Of a DNA stretch of 25,135 nt, positions 7,137 to 14,872 are shown one piece after another (within the stretch, counting starts at the first letter, position 1; each line of letters starts with the position of its first letter). The DNA is taken from contig CAZYGK010000047.1 of the NCBI GenBank assembly GCA_964647355.1, positions 1 through 25,135 of the forward strand, written 5' to 3'. The DNA is from SZUA-430 sp964647355. Lineage in GTDB: Bacteria; Pseudomonadota; Alphaproteobacteria; Micropepsales; Micropepsaceae. A model generated the notes under the pieces. That model was not told the DNA's origin. It was given only the letters and a program-made list of their open reading frames with translations, and did no database searches. Made by a program: the position numbers and the translations under genes.

Positions 7137-8018
7137 CTACCTCAGCTCCCCAACATCGCATCCTCTCGCTTCCAGTATGTCGCGCATTTCCCAATAGGCT
7201 TTGGGCGTGCGGTAGAGGGGGATGCGGGGGTGGAGGTGGTGGATGATGTGGTACTGCATCCCCATCGAGCCGATGTTGCCGAAGATGGAGCGGAACGAGC
7301 GCGTGTCGCGGTAGCGGCCGGTCTCTTGGGCCGGGTGATGCGGGGCCCAGCTCAAGTAGAAGCGGATATAGACCGTTGCGACGTGCCGCGGCAGCCACCA
7401 GAGCAGCGCCGCCTCGATCGCGTAACCGCTCCACGCGAGCGTGAACAGGATGCCATAGAACGCGAGCTGATAGAGCACGCCGTCGAGGATCACGTCCGGA
7501 CGGCCGATGCGCTCAAGCGCCTTGCCGTAGGCGTTGAAGCCGCCCGTTGAGCGCGGCTGGTTGTTCTTGATCGTGCCCCAGATCGAATCCCACGGGCCGG
7601 TTGCCGTCGACGAATAGTCCGGGTCGAGCTCCGGGTGGTTCGCGTGTTTGTGGTGCTCCATATGCGTGAGCTTGGCCACGCGGTAGGGCAGCACGAGCGG
7701 GATCGTCGACATGTGGCCGACGAGTTCGTTCAGCCAGCGTAGCTTCGTGCCGGGCTTGGCGATGATGTCGTGCTGCGCCTCGTGCGAGGGCAAATAGGAG
7801 AGCATGATGTTCAGCGTCGCGATCGGAAATGCCGCCCAGAGCGGCAGCGCGCCGGTGAGTGCCAGCGGCCAGAGCGCGAGCCAGGTGGCGAAGTTCGCAA
7901 CGGCCCAGAACACTGCGAGATACGGGAACTTGTCGATGTGACGGGCCGCGATCTCGCGTTCGCGGCGGATCAGTTCGGCCTCGGGCAGGGTGCGGAGATC
8001 GGTGGCGGCGATGCTCAT
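7137..8018 (-). CDS. Fatty acid desaturase / carotenoid-ketolase family membrane di-iron enzyme
   Basis: The 293-residue product has the three histidine boxes of integral-membrane desaturases and hydroxylases: HEAQH (residues 79-83), HMEHH (119-123) and HIIHH (257-261). Hydrophobic spans lie at about 35-75, 98-112 and 180-222. Such enzymes hold two irons and use O2 to desaturate or oxidise an acyl chain or a terpenoid ring. The extra WAPHHPAQETGRYRDTR segment before the third box resembles the beta-carotene ketolase/alkane hydroxylase side of the family, so the substrate is open. The ATG at 8018 overlaps the TGA of the upstream membrane-protein gene (ATGA), implying translational coupling; the longer open frame to 8216 is only a shadow of that gene. 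Confidence 0.85.
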   Translation of the reverse strand: MSIAATDLRTLPEAELIRREREIAARHIDKFPYLAVFWAVANFATWLALWPLALTGALPLWAAFPIATLNIMLSYLPSHEAQHDIIAKPGTKLRWLNELVGHMSTIPLVLPYRVAKLTHMEHHKHANHPELDPDYSSTATGPWDSIWGTIKNNQPRSTGGFNAYGKALERIGRPDVILDGVLYQLAFYGILFTLAWSGYAIEAALLWWLPRHVATVYIRFYLSWAPHHPAQETGRYRDTRSFRSIFGNIGSMGMQYHIIHHLHPRIPLYRTPKAYWEMRDILEARGCDVGELR

Positions 8019-8209
8019 GCCCAGCGTCCCTTGATCTGCGCGTAGGTGCCCCAGACGGCGCCGAGGATGAGGCCGGCGATCAGCGGCGTGAGGCCGAAGG
8101 GGAGGGGCGCTTCGACGTGCGCTAAGATTTGTGCGGTGAGCGGAGCGATGAAGCCGAGGCCGAAGAGGAGCGGGCCGAAATAGAAGATGGTTTTGATGGC
8201 GGCGAGCAT
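8015..8209 (-). CDS. Small two-span membrane protein coupled to the desaturase
   Basis: The 64-residue product has two hydrophobic segments (about residues 5-30 and 38-57) separated by a short HVEAPLP loop and ends in a basic KGRWA tail. I do not recognise a family. It is the first gene of a two-gene unit, with its TGA overlapping the desaturase ATG, so it is probably made together with that enzyme. It could be a small partner or assembly subunit in the inner membrane, but this is inferred from gene order only. Confidence 0.65.
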   Translation of the reverse strand: MLAAIKTIFYFGPLLFGLGFIAPLTAQILAHVEAPLPFGLTPLIAGLILGAVWGTYAQIKGRWA

Positions 8210-8354
8210 GGGGCATCCGATGTCTTAATGCGGGCTAAGTCTACAGCATCGTACCAAGTGGCGGTAGCGCTGCATGTGGCCGTTGGATCGCCTTTGCGCG
8301 ACGGGCGGGCACGTGCGATGTTGCCGTGTCACCGTTACGCGGCGCGGGAGAAGC

Positions 8355-9572
8355 ATGGCGTACTACAAGGATATCCGGAACGCGGCGGCCATGGATGCTT
8401 TTGGCTATGTCGTCGGGTTGTTGGTGCCGGCTTGGACTTTAGCCGGCGTGACGTTTCCGGCTTTTCTGCCCGTATCGGCCGCCCTGGCCGGCGGTTACGC
8501 GCTCTACCGCCGCGTTCGCCGCGACGACGCCCATCTCGATTGGGTTCTGGCGGATTGGCCGGCGCTATATCCGCGCGAGATCGAGCACACGGTTCGGCTG
8601 CCGCATCACGGGCGTCGCCGGAGCCTACCGCAAGTGCTCGTACATGCGAACGAAACGGCAGGGCCGGTCGACCTTCGCATTGCGACGGTGGGCGAGCCGT
8701 TCGGCTTGTCCAGCGATGTGAGGGCCCGGATCGATGCGATCGGCTCCAAGGTCTTGGTCCAAGCGCGGCGCAGCCCGCACTTCGCGGACGAACAGAACGC
8801 ACGCTTGGTGCAGGCGACCGGCACACAGGGCGGGCTGACACTGACGTTTCAGCCGGTGATGTATTCCGACTATTTGCGTACGAATCTTCTGCTCGACTAC
8901 CGCGCGGACGGGCGCAGTTCGCTGAGAGGCATGGTTCACGGTGGCGGGGCGCTGGAAGCGCTTCAGGATTCGAAGCTTGCGAATATTTTAGGTGTCAATG
9001 TTCTGGTCTTCACAGCTGACGGGACGCTGATCATGCAGCGCCGGTCGCGTGCAGTCGCGTTTCGCCGCGGCGAGCTTGCGCCGGCGGGGTCGGGTAGCTT
9101 CTCTTGGTACGATGCGACGCACACCGATGGCGGAACGTTAAAGCCGATGACCGTGCTGCGCGAGCTCAGCGAAGAGATCGGTACGGCGGGCGATCAAGGC
9201 GCAAACGATAACCTCGTTTATCTTGGACTCACGCGCGAGCTGACACGCGGCGGCACGCCCGAGATATTTTTCGCGACGCGCACGTCGCGGACGGAGACCG
9301 AAATTCGCGCTAGTTGGCGCGATGCAAGGGACCGGTGGGAAGCTTCCGGACTTGAGATTTTTCACTTCGGGGCGTGCGCGTTCGGCGAGTTGACTTCCGA
9401 CGACCGGCGACATGCGTTCATGTCGACGGTCGATGCGTTCCTGGATCGGCATTTGGCAGATGCGTCAATACCGTTGCTGACGGCGATCGCTCTTTGGGCA
9501 GATCAGCGGCTGCGCTCGACGGCCAAGCTCCCTCGGCCGATGCATCTGGAGCGCAAGGTCGACACGTTCTGA
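8355..9572 (+). CDS. Membrane-anchored protein with a degenerate Nudix domain
   Basis: The 405-residue product has one or two hydrophobic spans near the N-terminus (about residues 14-51) followed by a basic YRRVRR stop-transfer segment, so most of it is probably cytosolic. A middle region of unknown type (60-200) is followed by a Nudix-like core: VLVFTADGTLIMQRRS (217-232) and RELSEEIGT (269-277), the second half of the Nudix box. The first half (GX5E) is not intact; Thr stands where the first Glu should be. Nudix enzymes hydrolyse nucleoside diphosphates linked to another group. The retained REXXEE could still bind metal. The start at 8355 is supported by GGGAG 4 nt upstream. The gene is monocistronic and divergent from the desaturase unit. 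Confidence 0.7.
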   Translation: MAYYKDIRNAAAMDAFGYVVGLLVPAWTLAGVTFPAFLPVSAALAGGYALYRRVRRDDAHLDWVLADWPALYPREIEHTVRLPHHGRRRSLPQVLVHANETAGPVDLRIATVGEPFGLSSDVRARIDAIGSKVLVQARRSPHFADEQNARLVQATGTQGGLTLTFQPVMYSDYLRTNLLLDYRADGRSSLRGMVHGGGALEALQDSKLANILGVNVLVFTADGTLIMQRRSRAVAFRRGELAPAGSGSFSWYDATHTDGGTLKPMTVLRELSEEIGTAGDQGANDNLVYLGLTRELTRGGTPEIFFATRTSRTETEIRASWRDARDRWEASGLEIFHFGACAFGELTSDDRRHAFMSTVDAFLDRHLADASIPLLTAIALWADQRLRSTAKLPRPMHLERKVDTF

Positions 9573-9588
9573 GTCGCGATGGGAAGCT

Positions 9589-11889
9589 TCAGGGACCCAC
9601 ATTCAGCAGCGCGGCGAAACGCGCGTCGGGGCGGAGTTTGTCGAAGTCGGGGTCTAGGCGGAGCAGTGCCTTCGTCAGCGGGGTAGGCGCCGGGTTCTTC
9701 AGCAGGGCTTCGATCGCAGGGAGCGCTGCGTTGGCGTCGCCGAGTTTGGCCCAGACCCTCGCTTGGATGTCGAGGTAATAGGCGCCGCTCAGTGCGTCCT
9801 TCGTTATGGGGACGGTTTGGACGGCGACATTCGCGTGCTTCGTTGCGTTCGCGCGATCGCCAAGGCCGGCGTAGGCTTGCGCCAGATACGAGTGGATGTC
9901 GGCGCTGTCGGGCTGCTTGGCCAGTTCGACTTTGAGTTCGTCGAGGGCGGCTTGGTCGTTGCGCTTTGCCCCGCGGGCATCGCCGGCGAGGCGGCGCAGA
10001 TTGCCGAGGTAAAGATTTAAGTCGATTGAGGTGCGGCCGGGCGAGCCTTCGGCTTCGTCGCGCTTCTGTAAGGCTTCGAGCAGCGCGATCGCCGGGGCGG
10101 GCTCACGCTGCAGGAGCGCTTGAAGCACGAGCGGCTCGACGAGGTCGCCGTCGGGGGCGGGCGTCATGTCTTTGAGCAACTTCCCCGCAGCCTCAAGGTC
10201 GCCTTGCAGCTGAAAGACCAGCGCTTTCTTGGCGATGAAGGGTAGGTTCTCGTTCGTCTCTGGGAAGGTGGCGATGGCGGTGTCGAGTTGCTTGAGCGCG
10301 CCGTCGAAGTCGCGCGTGGCGATGCTAAGGCTCGCGGCGAACAGGCGACGGCCGGCGTGCAGCGGATCGATCGCGACCGTGCGCTCGAAATAGGCTTTGC
10401 TTTCGTCCCACTTGCCCTGCCGGCGCGTGATGGCGGCGAGCGCGCTCAACACGTTCGCGTTGCTTGGCCACTTGGCGATGAGTTTCGCGAATTTTTGGCG
10501 CGCGCCTTCGTAGTCGCGGTTCACCCAATAATCGAAGTAGCCGTCGGCAAGCATGACCTCGGCGAGTTCGCGGTTCTGCGCCAACGCTCTGTCGAGTGCT
10601 TCTTTGGCGGCGGCGCGCCGGCCTTCGGTCGCGTCCGAGCCGTTGAAGTAGAGGAACGAATGCACCCGCGACAGCAGCGCCCAGGCGGCGGTGAAGTTCG
10701 GGTCGGTTTCGACGGCTTTGTTGAGCAGCTGTTGGGCGCTACGCGCGTTCGGTTCGGTTGAGGTGCGATAGAGTTTCACGGCCGTCAGATAGGCGTCGAA
10801 CGCTTGCGGGTTTGTTTGCGGCGTGAGCGCCTGGCGTTCGCTTTGCGCGAGCGTCACTTGCAGCACATCGGCGACGGAGTCGGCGATTTTGGCGGCGACC
10901 TCGCTTTGCACGGCGAGCGCGTTGTCGTTGCGGCGTTCGTAACTGTCGGACCAAAGCTGCGTGTTGGTCGCGGCGTCGACGAGGCCCGCTCTGATGACGA
11001 CGTCTTGGCCGACGCTGCGCACGCTGCCTTCGAGCACCACGGCGACGCGCAACTGATGCGCTATGTCGGGCACCTGCATGGCCTTGCCCTTGAAGGCTGA
11101 GGCCGAGGTGTGGGCGATGACTTTGAGTTCGCTCGCCTTGCCCAGGAGATTGTTTACCAACTCCGACAGCCAGTCGCCGTATTCGGCGTCCGTGCGGCTC
11201 TGCGAGCGGTCTTCGAAGGGGAGGATCGCTATGGATTTGTTCTCCGGCGCGGGGTTTCCGGAGCGCCACGAGAACATCGCGAATACGGCGATCAGTGCGA
11301 CGGCTGCGATCCCGAGACCGGTCGTTAGTGTCCGGTGCTGGGCGAACAGGTTTGGCAGTGCGACGTTGGGCCGTGCCGGTGACTTTGGCGTTGCCGCGGT
11401 ACCGATCGCGAAGGCCTCGACCGTCTCGGACATTTTGTCGAGGTGGAAAAAGCCGCGCGAGACGAGGCGGTCGGCCAGCGGGCCGCGGATCGTTTGACAG
11501 ACCGTTGCGGAGATAAGCGCGCCGCCGGGTTCGCTTTTCGACATCAACCGCGCGGCGACGTTGACGCCGTGGCCGAGCAGGTCGCCATTCGGCTGGACGA
11601 TAACGTCGCCCAAGTGCACCCCGACGCGCACTTTGGGCTCGCACGTTGCGGCGAGTTCGGCGGCGGCTTCGACGGCGGCGAGACTGGAGGTGAACTCCAG
11701 CATGAAGCCGTCGCCTGCTGTGTTGAAGATGCGGCCGTCATGTTTGGCGGCGATCTGTTCGATCACGCCCCGGAGCGCCGCCACCTCGGCGGTCGTCTTC
11801 GCTTCGTCGGCCTCGGTGCGCGCGGAATAGCCAGCGACGTCGAGGGCGACGATCGTGGCGAGCTTCCGGTGCAGCGCGTTGTCGGCCAT
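9589..11889 (-). CDS. Class III adenylate/guanylate cyclase-domain protein with TolB/FlgO-like and TPR regions
   Basis: The 766-residue protein starts with a class III nucleotide cyclase domain (residues 8-150). Metal-binding Asp17 (ALDVAGYS) and Asp60 (NTAGDGF) and the transition-state pair Asn110/Arg114 (VNVAARL) are present. The residue that selects adenine in typical cyclases (Lys in KTxGD) is Asn57 here. A membrane span follows (about 189-208), then a TolB-N/FlgO-like domain beginning KSIAILPFEDRS (218-350), then a TPR-rich C-terminal half. The domain order suggests cytosolic cyclase and periplasmic TolB-like/TPR parts. It may sense an envelope signal and make a cyclic nucleotide, but activity and purine choice are unproven. 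This architecture is common in Hyphomicrobiales. Its end is 16 nt from the convergent Nudix gene, with no visible terminator. Confidence 0.85.
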   Translation of the reverse strand: MADNALHRKLATIVALDVAGYSARTEADEAKTTAEVAALRGVIEQIAAKHDGRIFNTAGDGFMLEFTSSLAAVEAAAELAATCEPKVRVGVHLGDVIVQPNGDLLGHGVNVAARLMSKSEPGGALISATVCQTIRGPLADRLVSRGFFHLDKMSETVEAFAIGTAATPKSPARPNVALPNLFAQHRTLTTGLGIAAVALIAVFAMFSWRSGNPAPENKSIAILPFEDRSQSRTDAEYGDWLSELVNNLLGKASELKVIAHTSASAFKGKAMQVPDIAHQLRVAVVLEGSVRSVGQDVVIRAGLVDAATNTQLWSDSYERRNDNALAVQSEVAAKIADSVADVLQVTLAQSERQALTPQTNPQAFDAYLTAVKLYRTSTEPNARSAQQLLNKAVETDPNFTAAWALLSRVHSFLYFNGSDATEGRRAAAKEALDRALAQNRELAEVMLADGYFDYWVNRDYEGARQKFAKLIAKWPSNANVLSALAAITRRQGKWDESKAYFERTVAIDPLHAGRRLFAASLSIATRDFDGALKQLDTAIATFPETNENLPFIAKKALVFQLQGDLEAAGKLLKDMTPAPDGDLVEPLVLQALLQREPAPAIALLEALQKRDEAEGSPGRTSIDLNLYLGNLRRLAGDARGAKRNDQAALDELKVELAKQPDSADIHSYLAQAYAGLGDRANATKHANVAVQTVPITKDALSGAYYLDIQARVWAKLGDANAALPAIEALLKNPAPTPLTKALLRLDPDFDKLRPDARFAALLNVGP

Positions 11890-11909
11890 TGCGTCTTTCA
11901 GATGTGACT

Positions 11910-11933
11910 GCGGCCGGCGTTTCGGCCGGCCGC
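11910..11933 (-). terminator. Perfect 9-bp stem-loop between the repeat protein and the cyclase gene
   Basis: On the minus strand this reads GCGGCCGGC-CGAAAC-GCCGGCCGC, a very stable hairpin 27 nt after the small repeat protein's stop and 20 nt before the cyclase ATG. No T-run follows, so it may be a weak terminator, an RNA-stability element or a leader structure for the cyclase gene. Confidence 0.45.
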
Positions 11934-11959
11934 GTTGTACGCGATTCGAAGCGTCGACG

Positions 11960-12217
11960 TTATTGCTGCGTCGGATCGCCGGGCGGCGGTGGCGGGGCCA
12001 CGGGCGCTTCCGGTTCTGCTGGCGCAGCCGCCGGGTCAGCCGGAGCTGCCGCCGGATCGGCGGGCGCTGCTGCCGGATCTGCTGCTGCCGGATCGGCGGG
12101 CGCTGCTGCCGGATCGACTGCCGCTGCCGGATCGGCTGCCTTGTTTCGGTTCATGTACCAATACGCACCGCCGCCGGCGAGCGCGAGTACGATGATCAGG
12201 CCAATGACTCTGTTCAT
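11960..12217 (-). CDS. Small membrane-anchored Ala/Pro/Asp-repeat protein
   Basis: The 85-residue product has an N-terminal hydrophobic anchor (residues 4-21, RVIGLIIVLALAGGGAYWY type), a short basic MNRNK stretch, then a low-complexity tail of repeated DPAAAPA units ending in PEPEAPVAPPPPPGDP. The tail is encoded by near-identical DNA repeats (period 36-39 nt, centred on GCCGGATCGGCGGGCGCTGCT type units, about 12048-12140), so its length is likely to vary between strains. AGAAGGA lies right before the ATG, with GGAGAG a few nt further back. The topology suggests an anchored, extended tail that could span the periplasm or touch the wall. No function is recognised. Confidence 0.65.
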   Translation of the reverse strand: MNRVIGLIIVLALAGGGAYWYMNRNKAADPAAAVDPAAAPADPAAADPAAAPADPAAAPADPAAAPAEPEAPVAPPPPPGDPTQQ

Positions 12218-12415
12218 TCCTTCTCTCCAGTGTTTCCCCTCGAAGCCCCTCGCAAGGTCGCGTGGGCTTTTGCCAGCCTAGCGGGTCCGTTGGCGGGCAA
12301 CAAGGACACCAGAAACGGGGCAAAGCGCCGCGACTTGCGTGGGGCAAGGCGGTGCACCGCGCCGCCAACTCAGGCGTGCTTGCGTGTGCAGGTGCGATGC
12401 GTCAGGTGATGGGGC

Positions 12416-14041
12416 ATGAGCGGAGTCGCTAAGCGTATCAAGCAAGGGTTGGAACGGGCGGTCGCGTTCGTTCGCGGGGGGCCAAGCGATCCGCGGCTCG
12501 GCGAGTGCCGGCGCGTGGCGCTCAAAGTGTTCGGGATCAAGCGGCTACAGCGCGAGCAGGAGGCAGCGATGGTGGCGCTGCTTTCAGGGCGTGACGCGCT
12601 CGTGGCGATGCCGACCGGGTTCGGGAAGTCGCTCATCTATCAGGTGCCGGCGATGATCGTGAAGCGGCCGACGGTCGTCGTTTCGCCGCTGATCGCGCTG
12701 ATGGCGGATCAGGAGCGTGCGCTCAAGGCGCGCGGGGTACCCGTCATCGCATTGCACAGCGGCTTGAGCGTGGCCGAGCGGCGCGCCGCGGTGGCACGGC
12801 TCGCCAAAGGCGGGCGGCTCGTCGTGCTGACGACGCCGGAGACGATTGAGTCGAAGGCGACGGCGCCGTTGATCGAACGTGCGAAGCCGGCATTGCTCTG
12901 CGTAGACGAGGCGCACTGCGTGTCGGAGTGGGGGCACGACTTCCGGCCGTCGTATCTGCGGCTCGGCGAGGCGCGGAAGCGGCTGGGTTCGCCGCCGGTG
13001 CTCGCGCTGACGGCAACCGCGACGCCGCATGTGCGGGAGGACATCGGCGCGCGGCTTGGCTTGCGCACGCCGTTGGTGCTGACGGCGCCGCCTTATCGCC
13101 GGAATTTGCGGCTTGCGGCGAAGGTCGTGCCGGGGCCGCAGAAGAACGCGGTGGTTGGCGATCTGATCCGTGGGTTGCAGCGGCCCGGCATCATCTATTG
13201 CGCGACGACGACGATGGTCGATCAGCTCACAACCGTGCTGAAGCGCGTCGGCATTCCCGCCGTGCGCTACCACGGCAAGATGTCGCCAGCCGAACGGGCG
13301 GCGGCGCAACGGCGTTTTATGGAGCCTAAGGGGCGCCTGTTGATGGTTGCAACGAGCGCGTTCGGCATGGGGATCGATAAGCCGAACATTCGTTCGATCC
13401 TGCACTATCAGGCGCCGGGTTCGCTCGAGGCCTATGTGCAGGAGGCCGGGCGCGCGGGGCGTGACGGGCATCCGGCCGACTGCGTTCTGCTGTTCGATCC
13501 GGCCGATCTCGAGATTCATGAGTTTCTGCAGTCATCGAGCCGGCCCAGCGTGCGTCATCTGATGAGCCTTGAGGCGGCGCTCGCGGCCTGGGCGGAGGAG
13601 AAGCGCAAGCCGACCGCAGAGACGCTCGCGGTCTCGGCCGGCGTGCCGCAGAGGATCGCCGAGTCGCTAATCGTCGATCTGCAGGACGCCGGGTTGATCG
13701 TGCAAGGCAAGGACGGCGCGATCAAATTGGCCGTGCCGGTGGCTGCGTTCCGCGCGGGCGCGCGCGAACTCGTCGCGAAAGTGAAGACGTTCCGCTTCGA
13801 GGGCGAGCGCAAGCTCAAAACGGTTGCGGCCTATGCCAACGCCGAGGAATGCCGCAGCGTGTTCATCCGCCGCTATTTCGGCGAAGATCTGCCGCCGCGT
13901 TGCGGCTCGTGCGACCGTTGCCGCGCAGGCGATGTCGCCGGCGGACGTGATGAGGGTGCGGTAAAGCGGCCACCGCGGCGGCGTCGGCGGCGTCGCGGCC
14001 GGGCTAACGTGGCAGCCGCCAAATCTGGAAACGGCCGTTGA
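12416..14041 (+). CDS. recQ: ATP-dependent DNA helicase, RecQ family
   Basis: The 541-residue product has the RecQ helicase motifs in order: motif 0 (FGIKRLQREQ), Walker A MPTGFGKS (65-72), DEAH (164-167), the RecQ aromatic loop SEWGHDFRPSY (170-180), the TATAT motif III and motif VI QEAGRAGRDG. A RecQ C-terminal zinc region follows, with ECR...CGSCDRC. No HRDC domain is visible; the protein instead ends in an Arg-rich tail. RecQ helicases unwind DNA 3'-5' in recombination and fork repair. The helicase homology starts near residue 33; residues 1-21 instead resemble the HigA-like antitoxin of this window. The last 38 bp overlap the 3' end of the opposite-strand beta-propeller gene. Confidence 0.9.
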   Translation: MSGVAKRIKQGLERAVAFVRGGPSDPRLGECRRVALKVFGIKRLQREQEAAMVALLSGRDALVAMPTGFGKSLIYQVPAMIVKRPTVVVSPLIALMADQERALKARGVPVIALHSGLSVAERRAAVARLAKGGRLVVLTTPETIESKATAPLIERAKPALLCVDEAHCVSEWGHDFRPSYLRLGEARKRLGSPPVLALTATATPHVREDIGARLGLRTPLVLTAPPYRRNLRLAAKVVPGPQKNAVVGDLIRGLQRPGIIYCATTTMVDQLTTVLKRVGIPAVRYHGKMSPAERAAAQRRFMEPKGRLLMVATSAFGMGIDKPNIRSILHYQAPGSLEAYVQEAGRAGRDGHPADCVLLFDPADLEIHEFLQSSSRPSVRHLMSLEAALAAWAEEKRKPTAETLAVSAGVPQRIAESLIVDLQDAGLIVQGKDGAIKLAVPVAAFRAGARELVAKVKTFRFEGERKLKTVAAYANAEECRSVFIRRYFGEDLPPRCGSCDRCRAGDVAGGRDEGAVKRPPRRRRRRRGRANVAAAKSGNGR

Positions 14042-14867
14042 CGCGCTTGTGGTAGTAGAGCGCGCCGTCGGGGGCGTAGGTCGAGCCTTCGACGAAACCG
14101 TCAATGGCGGTCAGGCGCTTCGGCTCGCCGAACGGTTGGTTTGCGCGCGTGCGTGTGGCGCGGAAGAGGGACGGGGTTTGGAACGGCCAGATTCCTTCCA
14201 GCCGTGTGAAGGTCAGCGCCAGGCCGTCGGCGGAGAGGCCCGGTGCATATTCGAGCGCGTCCGTGTTGAGGCGCGCGAGGATGCGTTTGCCGTTCGGATC
14301 GGGCTCAAAGCCGTTCGTTCCTTGCTTGGCGAGAAAGAGGTCGGCGTCGTCGGGTGTGGCTTTGCCCGAAAACGTGCCTTCGGCGTAGATCATCGAGCGG
14401 CCGTCGGCGCCGATCTCCATGTCGAAGATCAAGCGGCCGAGGCGTGCCGTGGCGAGGCCCGCTTGCGGTACTGCGTCCACGACTTTCGCGCCGTCGAATT
14501 TTCCGCAGAAGACAGAGATCAGCGTGCGGCGGTACTCGCGCGGGGAGATGAAGCAGAACTGGCCGTGGGCGCTCATTGTTGCGACGGCATCGAGGTCGGT
14601 CGACTTCGTGCCTTCGAGGAGACCGAGGTAGCGGAAGTGGCCGTCGAAGGCGACCTCGGCAAAGTGAATGTCGGTATCGACGCCCGGGTCGTTGCGCGTG
14701 TTGAAGAACAGGAACTTGCCGTCGCGCGAGACGAACGGTTCCATCGCCTCGCCGTTATAGCTTGCGATGCGCACGTGTTCGGGTGCGGTTGGAGCGGCCG
14801 CGAGCAAGCTCGCTCCGCCCAAGGCGGCGATCGCTGCAAGTCCCGCAAGGGTTGGGCGCCTTCTCAC
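14004..14867 (-). CDS. Exported WD40-like (PD40/TolB-type) beta-propeller protein
   Basis: The 287-residue product has a signal peptide (basic MRRRP, hydrophobic to about residue 25, AAAP cleavage region) and repeated short blades of the type P-x-x-S-x-D-G-x-x-L-x-F (MEPFVSRDGKFLFF, APGLSADGLALTF, STYAPDGALYYHKR, ending FQIWRL). These are the PD40 repeats seen in TolB and related periplasmic propellers, which usually bind a protein or small ligand. The start codon is GTG, 5 nt after the monooxygenase stop, so the two form one transcription unit. The 3' end overlaps recQ tail to tail. A periplasmic binding role beside the cytosolic monooxygenase is possible but not demonstrated. Confidence 0.75.
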   Translation of the reverse strand: MRRRPTLAGLAAIAALGGASLLAAAPTAPEHVRIASYNGEAMEPFVSRDGKFLFFNTRNDPGVDTDIHFAEVAFDGHFRYLGLLEGTKSTDLDAVATMSAHGQFCFISPREYRRTLISVFCGKFDGAKVVDAVPQAGLATARLGRLIFDMEIGADGRSMIYAEGTFSGKATPDDADLFLAKQGTNGFEPDPNGKRILARLNTDALEYAPGLSADGLALTFTRLEGIWPFQTPSLFRATRTRANQPFGEPKRLTAIDGFVEGSTYAPDGALYYHKRVNGRFQIWRLPR

Positions 14868-14872
14868 GACGC

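Noticed and set aside
8019..8216. N-terminal extension of the desaturase frame up to 8216
   Set aside because: The extension is Arg/Pro/His-rich and is out of frame over the 64-residue membrane protein, which has a sensible hydrophobic pattern and an ATGA junction at the true start.
12048..12140. Possible CRISPR-like tandem repeat
   Set aside because: The repeats are direct, without unique spacers, and in frame with a coding low-complexity tail.
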